The position numbers and the translations under genes are program-made. From positions 232,755,303 through 232,819,302 of the forward strand of contig NC_081415.1 in NCBI RefSeq assembly GCF_030272615.1: a stretch of 64,000 nucleotides of DNA, written 5' to 3'. Position 1 is the first letter of the stretch, and every line of letters begins with the position of its first letter. Below are positions 44,502 to 55,679 of the stretch, in pieces. Origin of the DNA: Cryptomeria japonica. Its lineage: Eukaryota > Streptophyta > Pinopsida > Cupressales > Cupressaceae. Below the pieces are notes generated by a model, which was not told the origin of the DNA, did no database searches, and saw nothing but the letters and a program-made list of their open reading frames with translations.

Positions 44502-46315
44502 TTGATTAATGAAAAAGAAGGTTTTGAAGGGGCCCCGAAACCCTTTACAAGCAAGACCAAAGAAAACCAGCGGAAAACCAAAGAAAACCCACAAAAGCCC
44601 CGAAAAGCCAGCAGGCCATCCAGGAATCAGATTTTTTCCAGAGCTTTAGCTAGGGTGTTGCTAATTTCTTGTAGCTCTTTGATGTTGTCTTTGAAGTTGG
44701 GAGGGTCCTTAGCAGCGACAACCACAACTTTCTTGATACTAGCCCTGGTTCTCTTCGCAGTCTCGCCCGCTGGGGTAGCATCACCACTTCCAGTCTGGAT
44801 GGTCTCCTCTTCCAGGTCAAGATCCACAACCAGTTTAGGAGTATGGTCAAAGACCTTGGCGATGTCCTCTAGGTTTTTGGTGACAGCAGAGAGGATACTT
44901 GGGATAACTCCCATCAGATTTTTCATCGCTTCTTTTCCCTCTTCCAGCGATTTTACCTTGTTCTTCATTTCCTGCTTCCAATTAATATGCTCTCTATTTT
45001 CATCCTCCCTCTTTTTAGCCGAATTTATCCCTTTCTTTTCCAGGTTTTTTAGGGTTTCGTAGGTCCATTTGTCGAAATCCATTATGGCCTCCGAGAGCTT
45101 CTTGAGATTATCCAGGATAAGCCCCTCACCAGCACTTTCCTTGTCCTTGCTATCCCTTTCCTCAGTCAAGTCCTTCTCAGAGTCTTTGTTTATTTCCTTC
45201 TCATAATTAACTTCGGTTTCCTCATTATCCTTGGGAGCCGTTTCTTCCATTAGATGGATATTGTCCTTACTAGGGTGATCACTTAGAATAGGGCTATCTT
45301 GACCAGGCTCGAAATCTCCACTTTCTTCCTTGTTGCCCAGCTCCTCTTCTTTCCAGCTGTCTTCACCGTTAGATTCGTCCGTCTCCATACCACTGCTTTC
45401 CTTGACAATGTCCTCTGTTTCCAACCCGGGGGCACTTTTCCTTTTCTTGCCGTGTGACGCATTCTCCTTGCTAGTTTCTCCCTCTTCCATCATTCTTTTA
45501 CCCGGGGAAGCGGAAATCCGCTTATTTTCCTACAGAGCGAGGGTTTTGCAATGCTCATAAATGAGCAGCAGGAGTCTGCAGTGGAGAATCGGGCTGGAAG
45601 GGTTAGTCCTGTGTTTGTTCAGGGACCTGGAAAGGGACCGAAAAAGGTAGTAGGGCAGAGACACTTTTTTGTCGTATCTAAAATGGTTTAAGAGCACGAA
45701 GTGGTAGGTGTGGGCCCTGGAGAAATGACCTTCAATTGTAATATACTCCATGATTGCGTTCAGGACCCAGCCCCACAACTTCTTGATGTTTGCAGCTTCG
45801 TAGTAGCCCCCGGTAGCCTTGACTATTTTGGCCCGCTCTTTCTCTTTCCGTGGGAACAGGTTAACCGCATTGTTGGAGACCTTGAGGTCTCGAAAGAAGT
45901 TAAGCCCGGTGTGGGGCATTCCAGTCACAGTTGAAATAAGCCCAACATCCAGCTTAAATTTAACTTTGTAAAGTTTAAAAGAGCCATTAGACCAGTTTTC
46001 AGAAATCTTGGAAATGGCTAAGTTAACCCAACCTTTGTTATAGTCCTCAAGCTTTTCCATGAAGCTGGTAAGAGAGCCCCTTCTCCAGCTTCGCCCAGAC
46101 TTTAGGCATTGCTTTCCAGGTCGACGTGCTGTCAGGTTCTTCGCGTCTTAGATCTCCTCCCATTTTCGAATGCAGGTTATCTGCTTTGTTTCTCTGCAAA
46201 TTGAGACCTCCTTTCCCGATGCTGCTCAAATTTTCGCATTGAGTAACCCACAAAGCGTGCGGTGATTTATTGGAGATAGTAGGAGATCTACCGCAATGCC
46301 AGGTAATGATGGCCT
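44502..46315 (-). mobile_element. 1.8-kb retroposon with an unrelated ORF
   Basis: Identical 14-bp TSDs TTCATGGCTTGTTT flank the insertion (44488-44501 and 46316-46329), so both ends are known and the copy is complete as inserted. The minus-strand 3' end is GTAAAGGGTTTCGGGGCCCC followed by TTCAAAACC and an A/T-rich tail, nearly the same as in the ORF1-only elements at 35.3 and 50.7 kb. Its single long ORF shares nothing visible with LINE ORF1 or RT, so it must move with borrowed enzymes. Confidence 0.92.
44627..46163 (-). pseudogene. Retroposon ORF: folded N-terminal domain plus acidic coiled coil
   Basis: The frame runs from ATG 46163 (MGGDLRREEPDSTS) to the stop at 44627. It has one extra base near 46058 (SYQLH then EKLEDYNKGW) and one TAG at 45530-45532; ignoring both, it would be 511 aa. 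The N-terminal half (about residues 1-210) looks globular, with DVGLISTVTGMPHTGLNFF, IEGHFSRAHTYHFVLLNHF and LPYYLFRSLSRSL. It faintly recalls plant-mobile or plant-transposon protein domains. The C-terminal half is very acidic, then coiled-coil-like (LKKLSEAIMDFDKWTYETLK) and ends in a heptad-like KELQEISNTLAKALEKI. Function unknown. Confidence 0.75.
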
Positions 46316-46329
46316 TTCATGGCTTGTTT

Positions 46330-47835
46330 AGGCCCATTTCACCTAGCCTTTTAGCAACTTTGTAGAGGGTTGGAACCCTAGTTTTTTTTTTTTAATCTTT
46401 TCATGCTTTGTATAAGGGTTTGGTACCTTTTAAAATCCCTACTTAATTTTATAAAAAAATATAATAGTATATATATATTTATTTTTGCAATAATTAATAT
46501 TAAATATAATTTAAACTAATAATAAAATTTTCCAATATATTAATGCTCCACATAACACTCGATCAAAAATATATATTTAATAAAGACACTTTAAGTATTG
46601 AAGTTTATAGATTAACTTACTAACCATGGTCAAGGTATTGTTGATCTCATTAAATTGATTTTATGATCCTTAAGAGAAAATTTGAGATACTTATAGTGTT
46701 GATCCTTAGATTGATGGATTTGAGCATGATTTACTCAGTATGAATTTGTTTGATAACACTTCATGTGGAGATATAATATGGCATTAATTTATTGCTAAAA
46801 AGTTGGTCCTAGGATTAATAGATTTGAGCATAGTTCACATAATATGGCTTTCTTTGATAACACTATACTCAAAGACATAAGATGGGATTAGTTTATTGAA
46901 ATCCTCATAGAAGGTGGGAGATATGATATCATCTCTCTTTCTTGTGGGTCCATAATTTTTAGTTTGATAAGGTTATTCTTAGGAATTGATTTGATTTTGA
47001 GTCATGTCATTGTTAGCTTGATTTATGGAATCATAGATGTGTGAGAGAAGCCTATGCTAGTATGCCATTCATTTAAAAAAAAATAAAATATTTAGCCACC
47101 TGATTTGGGGATATTGTTTATGGTTGAAAATATATCGTCAAACATATATGGCATAAACTACATAGGCTTATTATTTTTATCAAACTTTATATATGTTTAA
47201 ACGATTTAATAAATGATTTGTTCTATTTATATATCAAACAATTTAACAATTAAATAATTAATATAATAAATAATTATTCTATTTTTTAACAAAATATTAT
47301 TTTGATTATAAAATAATTTAATATTTATAAATAAATATATTATTTTATATTTAATTAAGCATTCTTTCTTAATTCATTTAGAGAAAATATTATTTTTTCT
47401 TTATTTGGAAGTTTGTTTCATTATGAATACTATGATTTTTTATCTTGCATTTGAGTTTATGTTGCTTGAACGATTGGTCTCCTCAACATCAAATGTTTTG
47501 ATAATTATAGGTAATCTAATAGTAAATAATTAATTTTTTAAAGACTAGTCTTGAAATCTATTATATATTAATTTATTTATATATAGAATCTAAATTTTAC
47601 AAACTAAGTTTGTTTATAACTCAATAATTATGACATATCCATTTTGGTCAAGTTAAGTTAGGTTTACATATGTAAATTTCTAATCACACAATGTTGCGCG
47701 TTTAATTTGGTTAACATATTTAATGTTATTGATTTTTAAAAAAAATAAATTGAATATAAACATGTCAAACTTATGACTTTTTATCAATAGAAATAAGACA
47801 CTAAATTACAATGCTGAAATTTGTATACTTATGTT
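46330..47835. other. AT-rich stretch, no gene
   Basis: Strongly AT-rich with no coding region. A short diverged duplication of about 110 bp (GGATTTGAGCAT-ATT-AC...TTTGATAACACT) lies at about 46705-46770 and 46820-46875. Confidence 0.6.
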
Positions 47836-47839
47836 TTTG

Positions 47840-49580
47840 ATTAAAAATAAGCAACGTTAAATAGGGCACTGACCCTTAACATAGAAAGAGACTAACAAAA
47901 AAGAAAAGCCCGCAGACAGGAAAAATAACACATCAGAGCAAGCCGGGGACCAACAAGGTCGAACAAAGGGAACTTGTCCAACCTTAAACAACTCAAACCC
48001 AAATCAGGGAGGGGTGTGGACACCCAATCCAGGGGGGGCGGGGGGCGGGGAGGACTTCCCCTTCCACCTGCGACAAACAACAATCCAGGCGATACTACTC
48101 TCGGGGCCATCAAGAGAATGACCAAGCGGAAAGGATCCCACTTGTAAACCATCAGGAAAGCCACTGTCATTAGGAATCAAAGAACAATCAAGTGGGGAAG
48201 ACCCCGCAGAGACATTGCCAGACTGCTGTTGCAGAACAACAACAAAATGATGTTGTAGAACAACATCAAGAGCAGAACCGCCAGGAGAAGAGCGAAGCAG
48301 AGGTGCTGGAGCAACAAATGTAGGAGCCAGGGGGGCAGAAGAGTCCATGGTAGTGGTAATATTAGCAAAGGCTTCATCAACAGTAAGGGGCATCTCATCT
48401 CGAGAGGATTCAACTAAAGAGTCTGAAGCATTAATAGTCAAGAGATCTTTAGTAACACCCTTCCACCAAGTAGCAACACCTTTGCAGTGAGAGAGAGAAC
48501 AATCTGAAGCTAAGTGACCTGTTGAGAAGTACCTTTGACAGAGAAAGGGGAGGCCCTCATAATCCAGCGGCTGAGTCCAAGGCCTCTCCCCAACCATAAG
48601 AACCACATCCTTAGGGAGGGCCAGAGATATGTCGACATCAATTAACAGATGAGCAAAGGTAGAATGAACCATGGGGAACGTGGCATCATCAACCTTCAAG
48701 AAGCTTCCAATGGAGTTATCAATGGCCTCAAAACAAGAAGGCTCCCAGAAATGGAGAGGGAGATTGGGGAGGCAGACCCAAATTAGACGAACAAAGAAAG
48801 ATTTAGTAAGGGGGTTGAAGAAAGAAGTCCAGGGCTTAATAGAGAGGGAGAGATCACCCAAGTCCACAACTTTCCTAGAACCAAATCACGATCAAGAGTA
48901 GAGGTAAAAGAAGCAACGAAAAAGCCTTTAGCACTAGGGAAAAGCTCAATGCCATGAGCAACTAAAGGCTTCCAAGAATCACTCACCTAACGATGAAGGT
49001 CCGGAAGAGAAGGCCAAAACCTAACAAATCTGCAGACCAAAGCACTACGTTGATAGAAATGAACATTCTCCACAACCCCCTGACCACATACCACATTAGG
49101 AGAAGTCTTGGCACAAGGAAGAGGTCGAACCCCCTTCGAAGGATGGGCAACAAATTTAGCCACATGAGCAAAGCTATGAATCCCAACAAAAGGAGGTTTG
49201 GGCAGAGCATTAGCACCTGAAGGAGGGTTGTCAGGAGCAACACCAATCCTGGGAGACTCCCTAATAACTGAAGCATCATTAGCAACAACTAGGGCATCCA
49301 AATCCAAAATCGGAACACCAATCGTGGGGGAACCAAAACCCACAACCAGGGGAGCAACACGCACAAACCCAACAACACAAAGGGGAGGGAAGGTCGTGGA
49401 CAAGGGCACCGAGAAGCAACCCCCACCACTACCCATAATAGCAGTGACACCAACTAGTCACCACCAACACTAGTAGCGCCATTCACAATGGTAGGGGCCG
49501 GCGCAGGGGAGCCGTTGCGAGCAGGAGAGGAGGAACTTGAAAACACCTAGGCGGGAGCAAGAGACATCCCTAGCATTTTT
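47840..49580 (-). mobile_element. Most complete ORF1-only (HAL1-like) retroposon
   Basis: A minus-strand element of about 1.7 kb has a short 5' leader, one long ORF (49436 to 48004), a 3' UTR of about 160 bp with hairpin AGGGTCAGTGCCCT and an A-rich tail ending AATCAAAAAC. No endonuclease or RT sequence is found between ORF and tail. The outer limits are approximate; only a weak 8-bp direct repeat TTTTTGAT is seen at the ends. Confidence 0.8.
48004..49436 (-). pseudogene. LINE ORF1-like protein: DUF4283 and CCHC knuckle
   Basis: The start is MGSGGGCFSVPLS. A Pro/Val-rich N-terminus leads into DUF4283 (SWKPLVAHGIELFPSAKGFF, then IKPWTSFFNPLTKSF, LIWVCLPNLPLHFWEPSCF), DVVLMVGERPWTQPLDYEG and the knuckle region CQRYFSTGHLASDCSLSHCKG, where the second Cys is Tyr. 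A Ser/Ala/Val-rich linker and the C-terminus IAWIVVCRRWKGKSS follow. There is one TAG at 48987 (Trp expected) and one frameshift near 48860; otherwise about 477 codons. Such proteins bind RNA. Here it is the only protein of its element. Confidence 0.85.
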
Positions 49581-49651
49581 TGATAATATAGAGATAGTTT
49601 CACTTTAAAATTGTAGTTATTTTGAGATAGTAGTACACACTAACAATGATA

Positions 49652-50749
49652 CTTTCAACCCCCAAGGGTTTCTGGATTCAACCTTTGGATTATGAAGGGA
49701 TTCCCTTCAGATACTTCAAGATTGGGCATGTCGCGACTAAATGTGATTTAGAGAATGTTAAAGTGAAGAAGCCCTCTTCATGGTGGAAAGGTGCCTCTTC
49801 TCAATATTATACGATTTTCAAGAGTTCTTCTCAGACGGTTGGGCAGGATCTTCCCATCAATGGATCTAAAGTACCTTTGGTAGATTTTGATGGATTTGCC
49901 CCCTTGGTCCTTGGGACGGGGTCTAATACTCCTTTAGTGGATGTTGTTGGTGTTGTCCCTTCTGCTGATGTTTCAAATGGTGTTCCCGCTTTGACTCTTT
50001 TTGAGCCATCTGGTGGCCTTGATATATTACTTGTTGGATTTGTCCTTGCTGTTGGGTGTGTCAGGATTCTAGATGGTATGTCTGTTGGAGCTGCCCCTAT
50101 ACCTGTTTCTGCTTATGATGCGTCTGCTGGAGCTGTCCCATTGTCTGTTTCTTCTTCAGGGATGTGCCTGGCCCTGGCTCTTCGATGTTTGCTGGCCTCT
50201 CCTTGGGCGCTGGGTTTCCTGCATTGGATTCACTGGATTGGCAAGGTGAGGCTTCTAAGGTTGAAGAAGGCTGGATTTCAGTTAAAAGCAAACATTCTAA
50301 AAGGTCTTCGCTTTCTTTTGACATGACCCTTAGATCCCAAAAGAAGGGATCCAAAGGAAAATCTTAATGATGGTTGTTTGCTCCAGGTTGGGGGTGCTTG
50401 TTGTTAAAACCCCTTAGGGCAGTTGGAACTTTATTTTGCCTTTTCTTTTTTACTGCTTGATGTATCTCCTTTTGGATCTTGGATTGCCTGCAGATTTTCC
50501 ATGCATATGTTTTTATTTGTAAGGCATCTTTTCATTTTGGAGGGGCCAGTCTATTTCGATCCCCATTCTTGGATTTGTTCCGTCTCCTCTTAGTTCAACT
50601 TTGTTTAGTAGTTATTCTTGAATATCTTTAGTTATGGGGTTGTTTTGTTGTTGTGGTCTGTTTTGACTTAATGTCTTGTTAAGTCCAAACTGATCTCCTT
50701 TTGTAAAGGGTTTTGGGTCCCTTCAAAACCTATTTTTGCTTTAATAAAA
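49652..50749 (+). mobile_element. 5'-truncated ORF1-only retroposon, plus strand
   Basis: TSD AACAATGATA is present at 49642-49651 and 50750-50759. The insertion starts inside the ORF1 knuckle region and ends after a 380-bp 3' UTR with GTAAAGGGTTTTGGGTCCCT, TTCAAAACC and TTTAATAAAA. It lies next to, but in the opposite orientation to, the copy at 47.8-49.6 kb. Confidence 0.9.
49656..50367 (+). pseudogene. ORF1-like fragment of the plus-strand retroposon
   Basis: It reads WIQPLDYEGIPFRYFKIGHVATKCDLENVK (knuckle lacking its first two Cys), SSWWKGASSQYYT, a long Val/Gly/Ser-rich linker and, after a frameshift near 50200, DSLDWQGEASKVEEGWISVK and SFDMTLRSQKKGSKGKS with a stop at 50367. The C-terminus matches retroposon B at 35.6 kb but not the 48-kb copy, so at least two subfamilies exist. 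Confidence 0.85.
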
Positions 50750-50759
50750 AACAATGATA

Positions 50760-52250
50760 TAATTTTGTCAAAGTTGAACTTATTTTCTCATATCATTTTT
50801 AATGTGTATTATTCAATTATCCATATACTTATATATTCTTATATATTCATGTTGATTATCCATATTACTCCTATCTAACATCTTTTTGTCTTGGCTCAAT
50901 CCTATGGATGAGATCAATCTTGTATCTATGCAATTGACCCCTAAGATTTTAGAATTCAAATTCTAGGTCAAAGTTGATTGTTTCACTAACTATAATGAGA
51001 AAAATAAACACATGTTTATGCAACTTGTTGCTAGGTCTTATTTAAAGACATTCAAGCATTTATTTGCATATCATTCATATTTAAGGAAGACATGGGCTAA
51101 AAATGCTTCAATTGGAGCACCTCAAATTCATTTGTCTACAATATCTTTTGCATGTGTGAATATTTCCATGCTTGATCTTTTCCATGGCTAGAACGTTGGT
51201 CTTATAAAAGGATTCAACTTATGAGAATATAACCCTTACATTTTGGTGATCTTACCTAGGTGTATATAAACTTTGCCAATCTTTAGCACTTAGAGAAATG
51301 AGGCAAATCATATGAATAACAAAAGATGAGTTCATCCTACACTAGATCACTTCCTCGATTAGATATTATATTTGTGATTACAAAAAGGCTCATACCTACA
51401 AATTTGATCCTTTACAAAGGTGATTGATTATTTTGATCTTGAGGCAAAGTACGTATAAAAAACACCAGATTCTAATTCTAAAATAGTAAAATTCAAGAAA
51501 GCTTCAATTTGAGCACCTCAGATGAATTGAAGTCTACAATATCTTTTTCATGTCTAAATATTGTCATCCTTAAATTATTTTTATGACCATAAATTTGGTT
51601 TTATCAAGGGGTTTTACTTAGGAGAATATTTTCCTTGCAATTCAGTGATTTCCCCTAGGTGCATGTAAAGATTGCCAATCCATCACACTGAGAGGAATGA
51701 AGTGAATTGGGTAAAATATAAAACATGAGTCCAATCTAAGCTAGGTTACTTCCATGAATATAGACTATATTTGTGATTAGAGAAAAGATCCACACTTTTG
51801 AATTTGATCAATTATTTTTATCTCGAGGCAAAGTGTATTTAAAGATGATCTAGTTCTAATTCTTAAATTTTTAAATTCAAGGACTACATTAGAATCATCC
51901 ATCTTAATTCTAAGAGCTAAGTCCCCCCATATCACATTAAATTTCTTAGCTTAGTATTCAATATTTCAATTATCACTTCCACAACCATCACATTGAATCT
52001 AAGTTAATTATATATTTTTGTGTATATATCTTATTTGAATGTCTCTTTTAATTTTCTCTAGAGGGTTTTATATTGAACTTCATAGACTAAGAGCCAAGGA
52101 TTAAGGTGTATCCATTTTGGCAAAGTAACCTAGGATTTGATCATTACCCCATCCCTTATATTGCACCTTCAAAGGATTTGAACCTTGGTGGATTGAAAAA
52201 TCTAGGAACGTAACCATTATCCTCATCAATTGTGCTCAATCGATTGGGAT
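50760..52250. repeat. No gene; diverged 400-bp duplication
   Basis: GCTTCAATT-GAGCACCTCA...TCTACAATATCTTTT-CATGT and the following TTACTTAGGAGAATAT-type phrases appear twice, about 400 bp apart (51099 and 51499). No coding region is recognised. Confidence 0.6.
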
Positions 52251-52289
52251 ACAATCTTTTGGTTATTTGATTTACTTTTAATTTAAATG

Positions 52290-53990
52290 TTAAAACCAAA
52301 TGGTTATAGCCAATTGGTTGAACTTAATGGTGAAAGTGATGACATGTCCTTAATTATGCTATCCCTCAAGGTTCAAATCCCATGTAGTTAAAATAAATAA
52401 GGAATGGGGTCAAGATTGTGAAAGGATTGTAGTCAATTAGTTGAACTCAATTGGTGAAAGTGATGCCATGTACCTTGATTATGCCAACCACCAAGGTTCA
52501 AATCCTATGGAGGTACAATAAATAAGAATGAGGTCAAGATTGTCAAAGAGTTGTAGTCAACTGGTAAAAGTGATGATATGTACCTTGATTGTGTCATCTA
52601 TCAATAGTCGAATCCCATAGAGGTACAATAAATAGGGAATGAGGCCAAGCTTGTCAAAGGGTTGTAGTCAATTGGTAAAAATAATGCTATGTAACTTGGT
52701 TATGCCATCTCCCATGAGTCAAATCCTATGGAGCTACAATATATAAGAAATGAGACCAAGATTGTGCCCTAAATAAATTTGATAGAATTGATAACACAAC
52801 TGAAAAACTATTAACTACCTCAATATTTAACTCTCAAATGAAAAGCTTAGACTTGTACCCAATCGGTGAAAGTGTTGACATGCCCTGGTCATTTGATTCA
52901 CTTTTAGTTTAAATGTTACAACCAATTAGTTATAGCCAATTGGTGAAAGTGTTGACATATTCTTGATTATGCCATCCCTCAAGGTTCAAAACCCATGCAG
53001 TTACAATAAATAAGGAATGAGGTCAAGATTGTGAAAGGATTGTAGTCAATTAGCTGAATTCAATTGGTGAAAGTGATGCCATGTACCTTGATTATGCCAA
53101 CCACCAAGGTTCAAATCCTATGGAGGTACAATAAATAAGAATGAGGTCAAGATTGTCAAAGAGTTGTAGTCAATTGGTAAAAGTGATGATATGTACCTTG
53201 ATTGTGTCATCTATCAATAGTTGAATCCCATAGAGGTACAATAAATAGGGAATGAGGCCAAGATTGTCAAAGGGTTGTAGTCAATTGGTTGAGCTCAATT
53301 GGTAAAAATAATGCTATGTAACTTGGCTATGCCATCTCCCACGAGTCAAATCCTATGGAGCTACAATATATAAGAACTGAGATCAAGATTGTGCCCTAAA
53401 TAAATTTGACAGAATTGATAACACAATTGAAAAACTATTAACTACCTCAATATTTAATTCTCAAATGAAAAGCTTAGACTTGTACCCAATCGGTGAAAGT
53501 GTTGACATGCCCTGGTCATTTGATTCACTTCTAGTTTAAATGTTAAAACCAATTAGTTATAGCCAATTGGTGAAAGTGTTGACATATCCTTGATTATGCC
53601 ATCCCTCAAGGTTCAAAACCCATGCAGTTACAATAAAAAAGGAATGAGGTCAAGATTGTGAAAGGATTGTAGTCAATTGGCTAACTCAATAGGTGAAAGT
53701 GATGCCATGTACCTTGATTATGCCATCTACCAAGGTTCAAATCCCATGGAGGTACAATAAATAAGGAATAGGGTCAAGATTGTAGTCAATTGGTTGAACT
53801 CAACTAGTAAAAATGATGGTATGTACCTTGATTGTGCCATCTACCAAGAGTCTAATCCCATGGAGCTATAATAAATAAGGAATGAGATAAAGATTGTGCC
53901 TTAAATGACTTTGGTGGAATGGATAACACAACTAAAAAAATATTAACTCCCTCAATATTTAATCCTCAAATGAAAAGCTTAGACTTGTAC
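52290..53990 (+). repeat. Higher-order array of tRNA-like (SINE-like) units
   Basis: Sub-units of roughly 110-130 bp repeat the pattern TAGTCAATTGG (Pol III A-box-like), a spacer of about 50-60 bp, GTTCAAATCC (B-box-like), then TATGGAGGTACAATAAATA and GAATGAGGTCAAGATTGT. Groups of these form two to three higher-order copies with a period of about 627 bp, anchored at 52294, 52921 and 53549 on TTATAGCCAATTGG. The units diverge from one another more than the higher-order copies do, so block duplication came later. Confidence 0.85.
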
Positions 53991-54650
53991 TCCTACATCA
54001 AACCAAAAATTAATACTCAAAATTACCAGTCCACAGAGCCGTGACCCGAAATATTGATACTAAAAGAATCAGACACAATTAAATACAGAAACTACTTGTG
54101 CCTAACATTATGGAATGTGGAAAGCTAATGTCTTCTTACTCAAAATACTTATAAATTTGAGTCCACTCTTAAAATCATGGGAATAGAGACTGTGTCAAAT
54201 ATATGTATAGGATGTGACTATTCTCTATATAAAATGACAATCAATACAGTTTCTAAAATCCACAAAACACAATCAAGAAATTTTTAAATGTTCAATCTTT
54301 ATGATCCACCTCTACACCACTGTTAAACCCCCATGGAAAATAGCCCGTGCCAAATGTTTGATTCAAAGTCAAAGAAAAGTTGAGTCTGGTCTAATTGCTC
54401 CAAAATGGAAAGGAAGCAATAAATTGCAAAAAAATAAAAAGAATGCCATCGGCCGCAGAGTTAAATCTGTACTGATTACTCAACTTTAATGGGGCGAGAA
54501 AAAACGTAACGTACAGACTGAAACTGTCTTGTTTGAATGGCTGTAAGGCTTGAAGACGCGTTTTGCTGACCAGGCTTGATATCCATTAATGTTCTGCTTC
54601 AGAGTTCACACAGCCATGGTATGGCATCACTGTTTTCCTACACGTTTGTC

Positions 54651-54681
54651 TATATATTTGCATGTGGATCTGACACCGACA
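54651..54681 (+). promoter_or_regulatory. Possible SAUR promoter elements
   Basis: TATATATT at 54651-54658 could be a TATA box. CCGACA at 54676-54681, the complement of TGTCGG, is a high-affinity auxin-response-factor site. Position relative to the transcription start is unknown; the motif is short and may be chance. Confidence 0.3.
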
Positions 54682-54862
54682 GTGACAACTAATTTTCCAA
54701 TTTGGGTGGCCGTACGACCCGTTCATTCGCAGAACATTCGCTTTCTCCAAGATCGTACAGTTGGGCGTCATGGCGGGGACCCATACACAGTGCAGTGATA
54801 ATAATTTCTCGTTGAAATCTGAAATTTCCAACGTCAAATTGGCTGGCAGCTCGGGCTATTAG

Positions 54863-55339
54863 ATGGGTTTCTGTTTGCACTGCTATTCCAGAGAAAAAAG
54901 CCTCCAAATTGTGATCTTGATGAAGCCCAAAATGTGTTTTGAGCTCTCTCAGGCTCTGATCAAATGGCAGAGAAAACTGAGAAGAATTGCTTCTGTCCTG
55001 TGTCGAAAAAATGGGGGAAAAGCCTCTCCATTCAGTGAAGAGGGTGGTGAAATGTTAAATGTTCCTTCTGGGCACTTGCCTGTGTATGTGGGCATTATTC
55101 AGCAGAAGCGCTTTGTGGTGAGGGCCACAGATCTCAACCATCCCCTGTTTAGGGAGCTCCTGGACAGGGCAGAAGAAGAATTCGGGTTCGAATCTCCTGG
55201 CCTGCTGACTATTCCTTGTGAGGAATTCCACTTCTTGAATATTCTAGGAGTGGTTAGAAACAAGGAGGCAGATCAGAAGCCTCTCAACTTAAATGTCATG
55301 TGTGTTTGTAGTTTAGACTGTGGATATGCTGAGAGTTGA
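54863..55339 (+). CDS. SAUR: SAUR auxin-responsive protein
   Basis: Intronless 158-aa frame with the Auxin_inducible (SAUR) domain at about residues 66-128: VPSGHLPVYVGIIQQKRFVV, LNHPLFRELLDRAEEEFGF, LLTIPCEEFHFLNIL. SAURs are small proteins that promote acid growth by inhibiting PP2C.D phosphatases and so activating plasma-membrane H+-ATPases. The second Met (54920, MKPKMCFELSQALIKW) begins at the normal SAUR N-terminus with its basic amphipathic helix KWQRKLRRIASVL, and may be the true start (139 aa). No stops or frameshifts; looks functional. It is the only complete host gene in the window. Confidence 0.93.
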   Translation: MGFCLHCYSREKSLQIVILMKPKMCFELSQALIKWQRKLRRIASVLCRKNGGKASPFSEEGGEMLNVPSGHLPVYVGIIQQKRFVVRATDLNHPLFRELLDRAEEEFGFESPGLLTIPCEEFHFLNILGVVRNKEADQKPLNLNVMCVCSLDCGYAES

Positions 55340-55679
55340 CTGTAACAGTTAAGGCCACTTCAAGTATGGAGTTTCAGGCCTCTTTTGCAGTCTGTTAATT
55401 TTGTTGAGAGCTGAACAAGGAGGATCTTTAGCTGATACAATGTGGCATCACATTTAGTTACAGAGCCTTGTTGGGTATTTATAGTCCTCGAAGAAATTGG
55501 ATTGTTCTTGTACCCAGAAATGTATTGATTACCGACTTCCAGAACAAATCAGTGCACGGAATCCAGATTCCAGATCCATGAAATCATTGGAGGCAAAGGA
55601 GAATCGTCCATTGACCTCTTCCTAGGTTATGAGATTATACTTCCTATGTTTTGGGAATTTGTTTTATAGAATGTACTTA

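Noticed and set aside
44496-45062. 188-aa plus-strand ORF
   Set aside because: Antisense shadow of the acidic coiled-coil ORF; Ser/Phe-rich composition is what the reverse complement of Glu/Lys codons gives.
49562-49651. ATG at 49646 as a true start of the plus-strand ORF1
   Set aside because: It lies in the TSD and flank; the element begins at 49652 in the middle of ORF1, so the start is a chance fusion.
52290-53990. Cluster of functional tRNA genes
   Set aside because: A- and B-box-like words are present, but no unit shows a convincing cloverleaf with acceptor-stem pairing or anticodon loop by eye.
54586-54907. Minus-strand ORFs opposite the SAUR promoter
   Set aside because: Overlapping frames with no motif; they lie across the probable SAUR promoter and 5' UTR.
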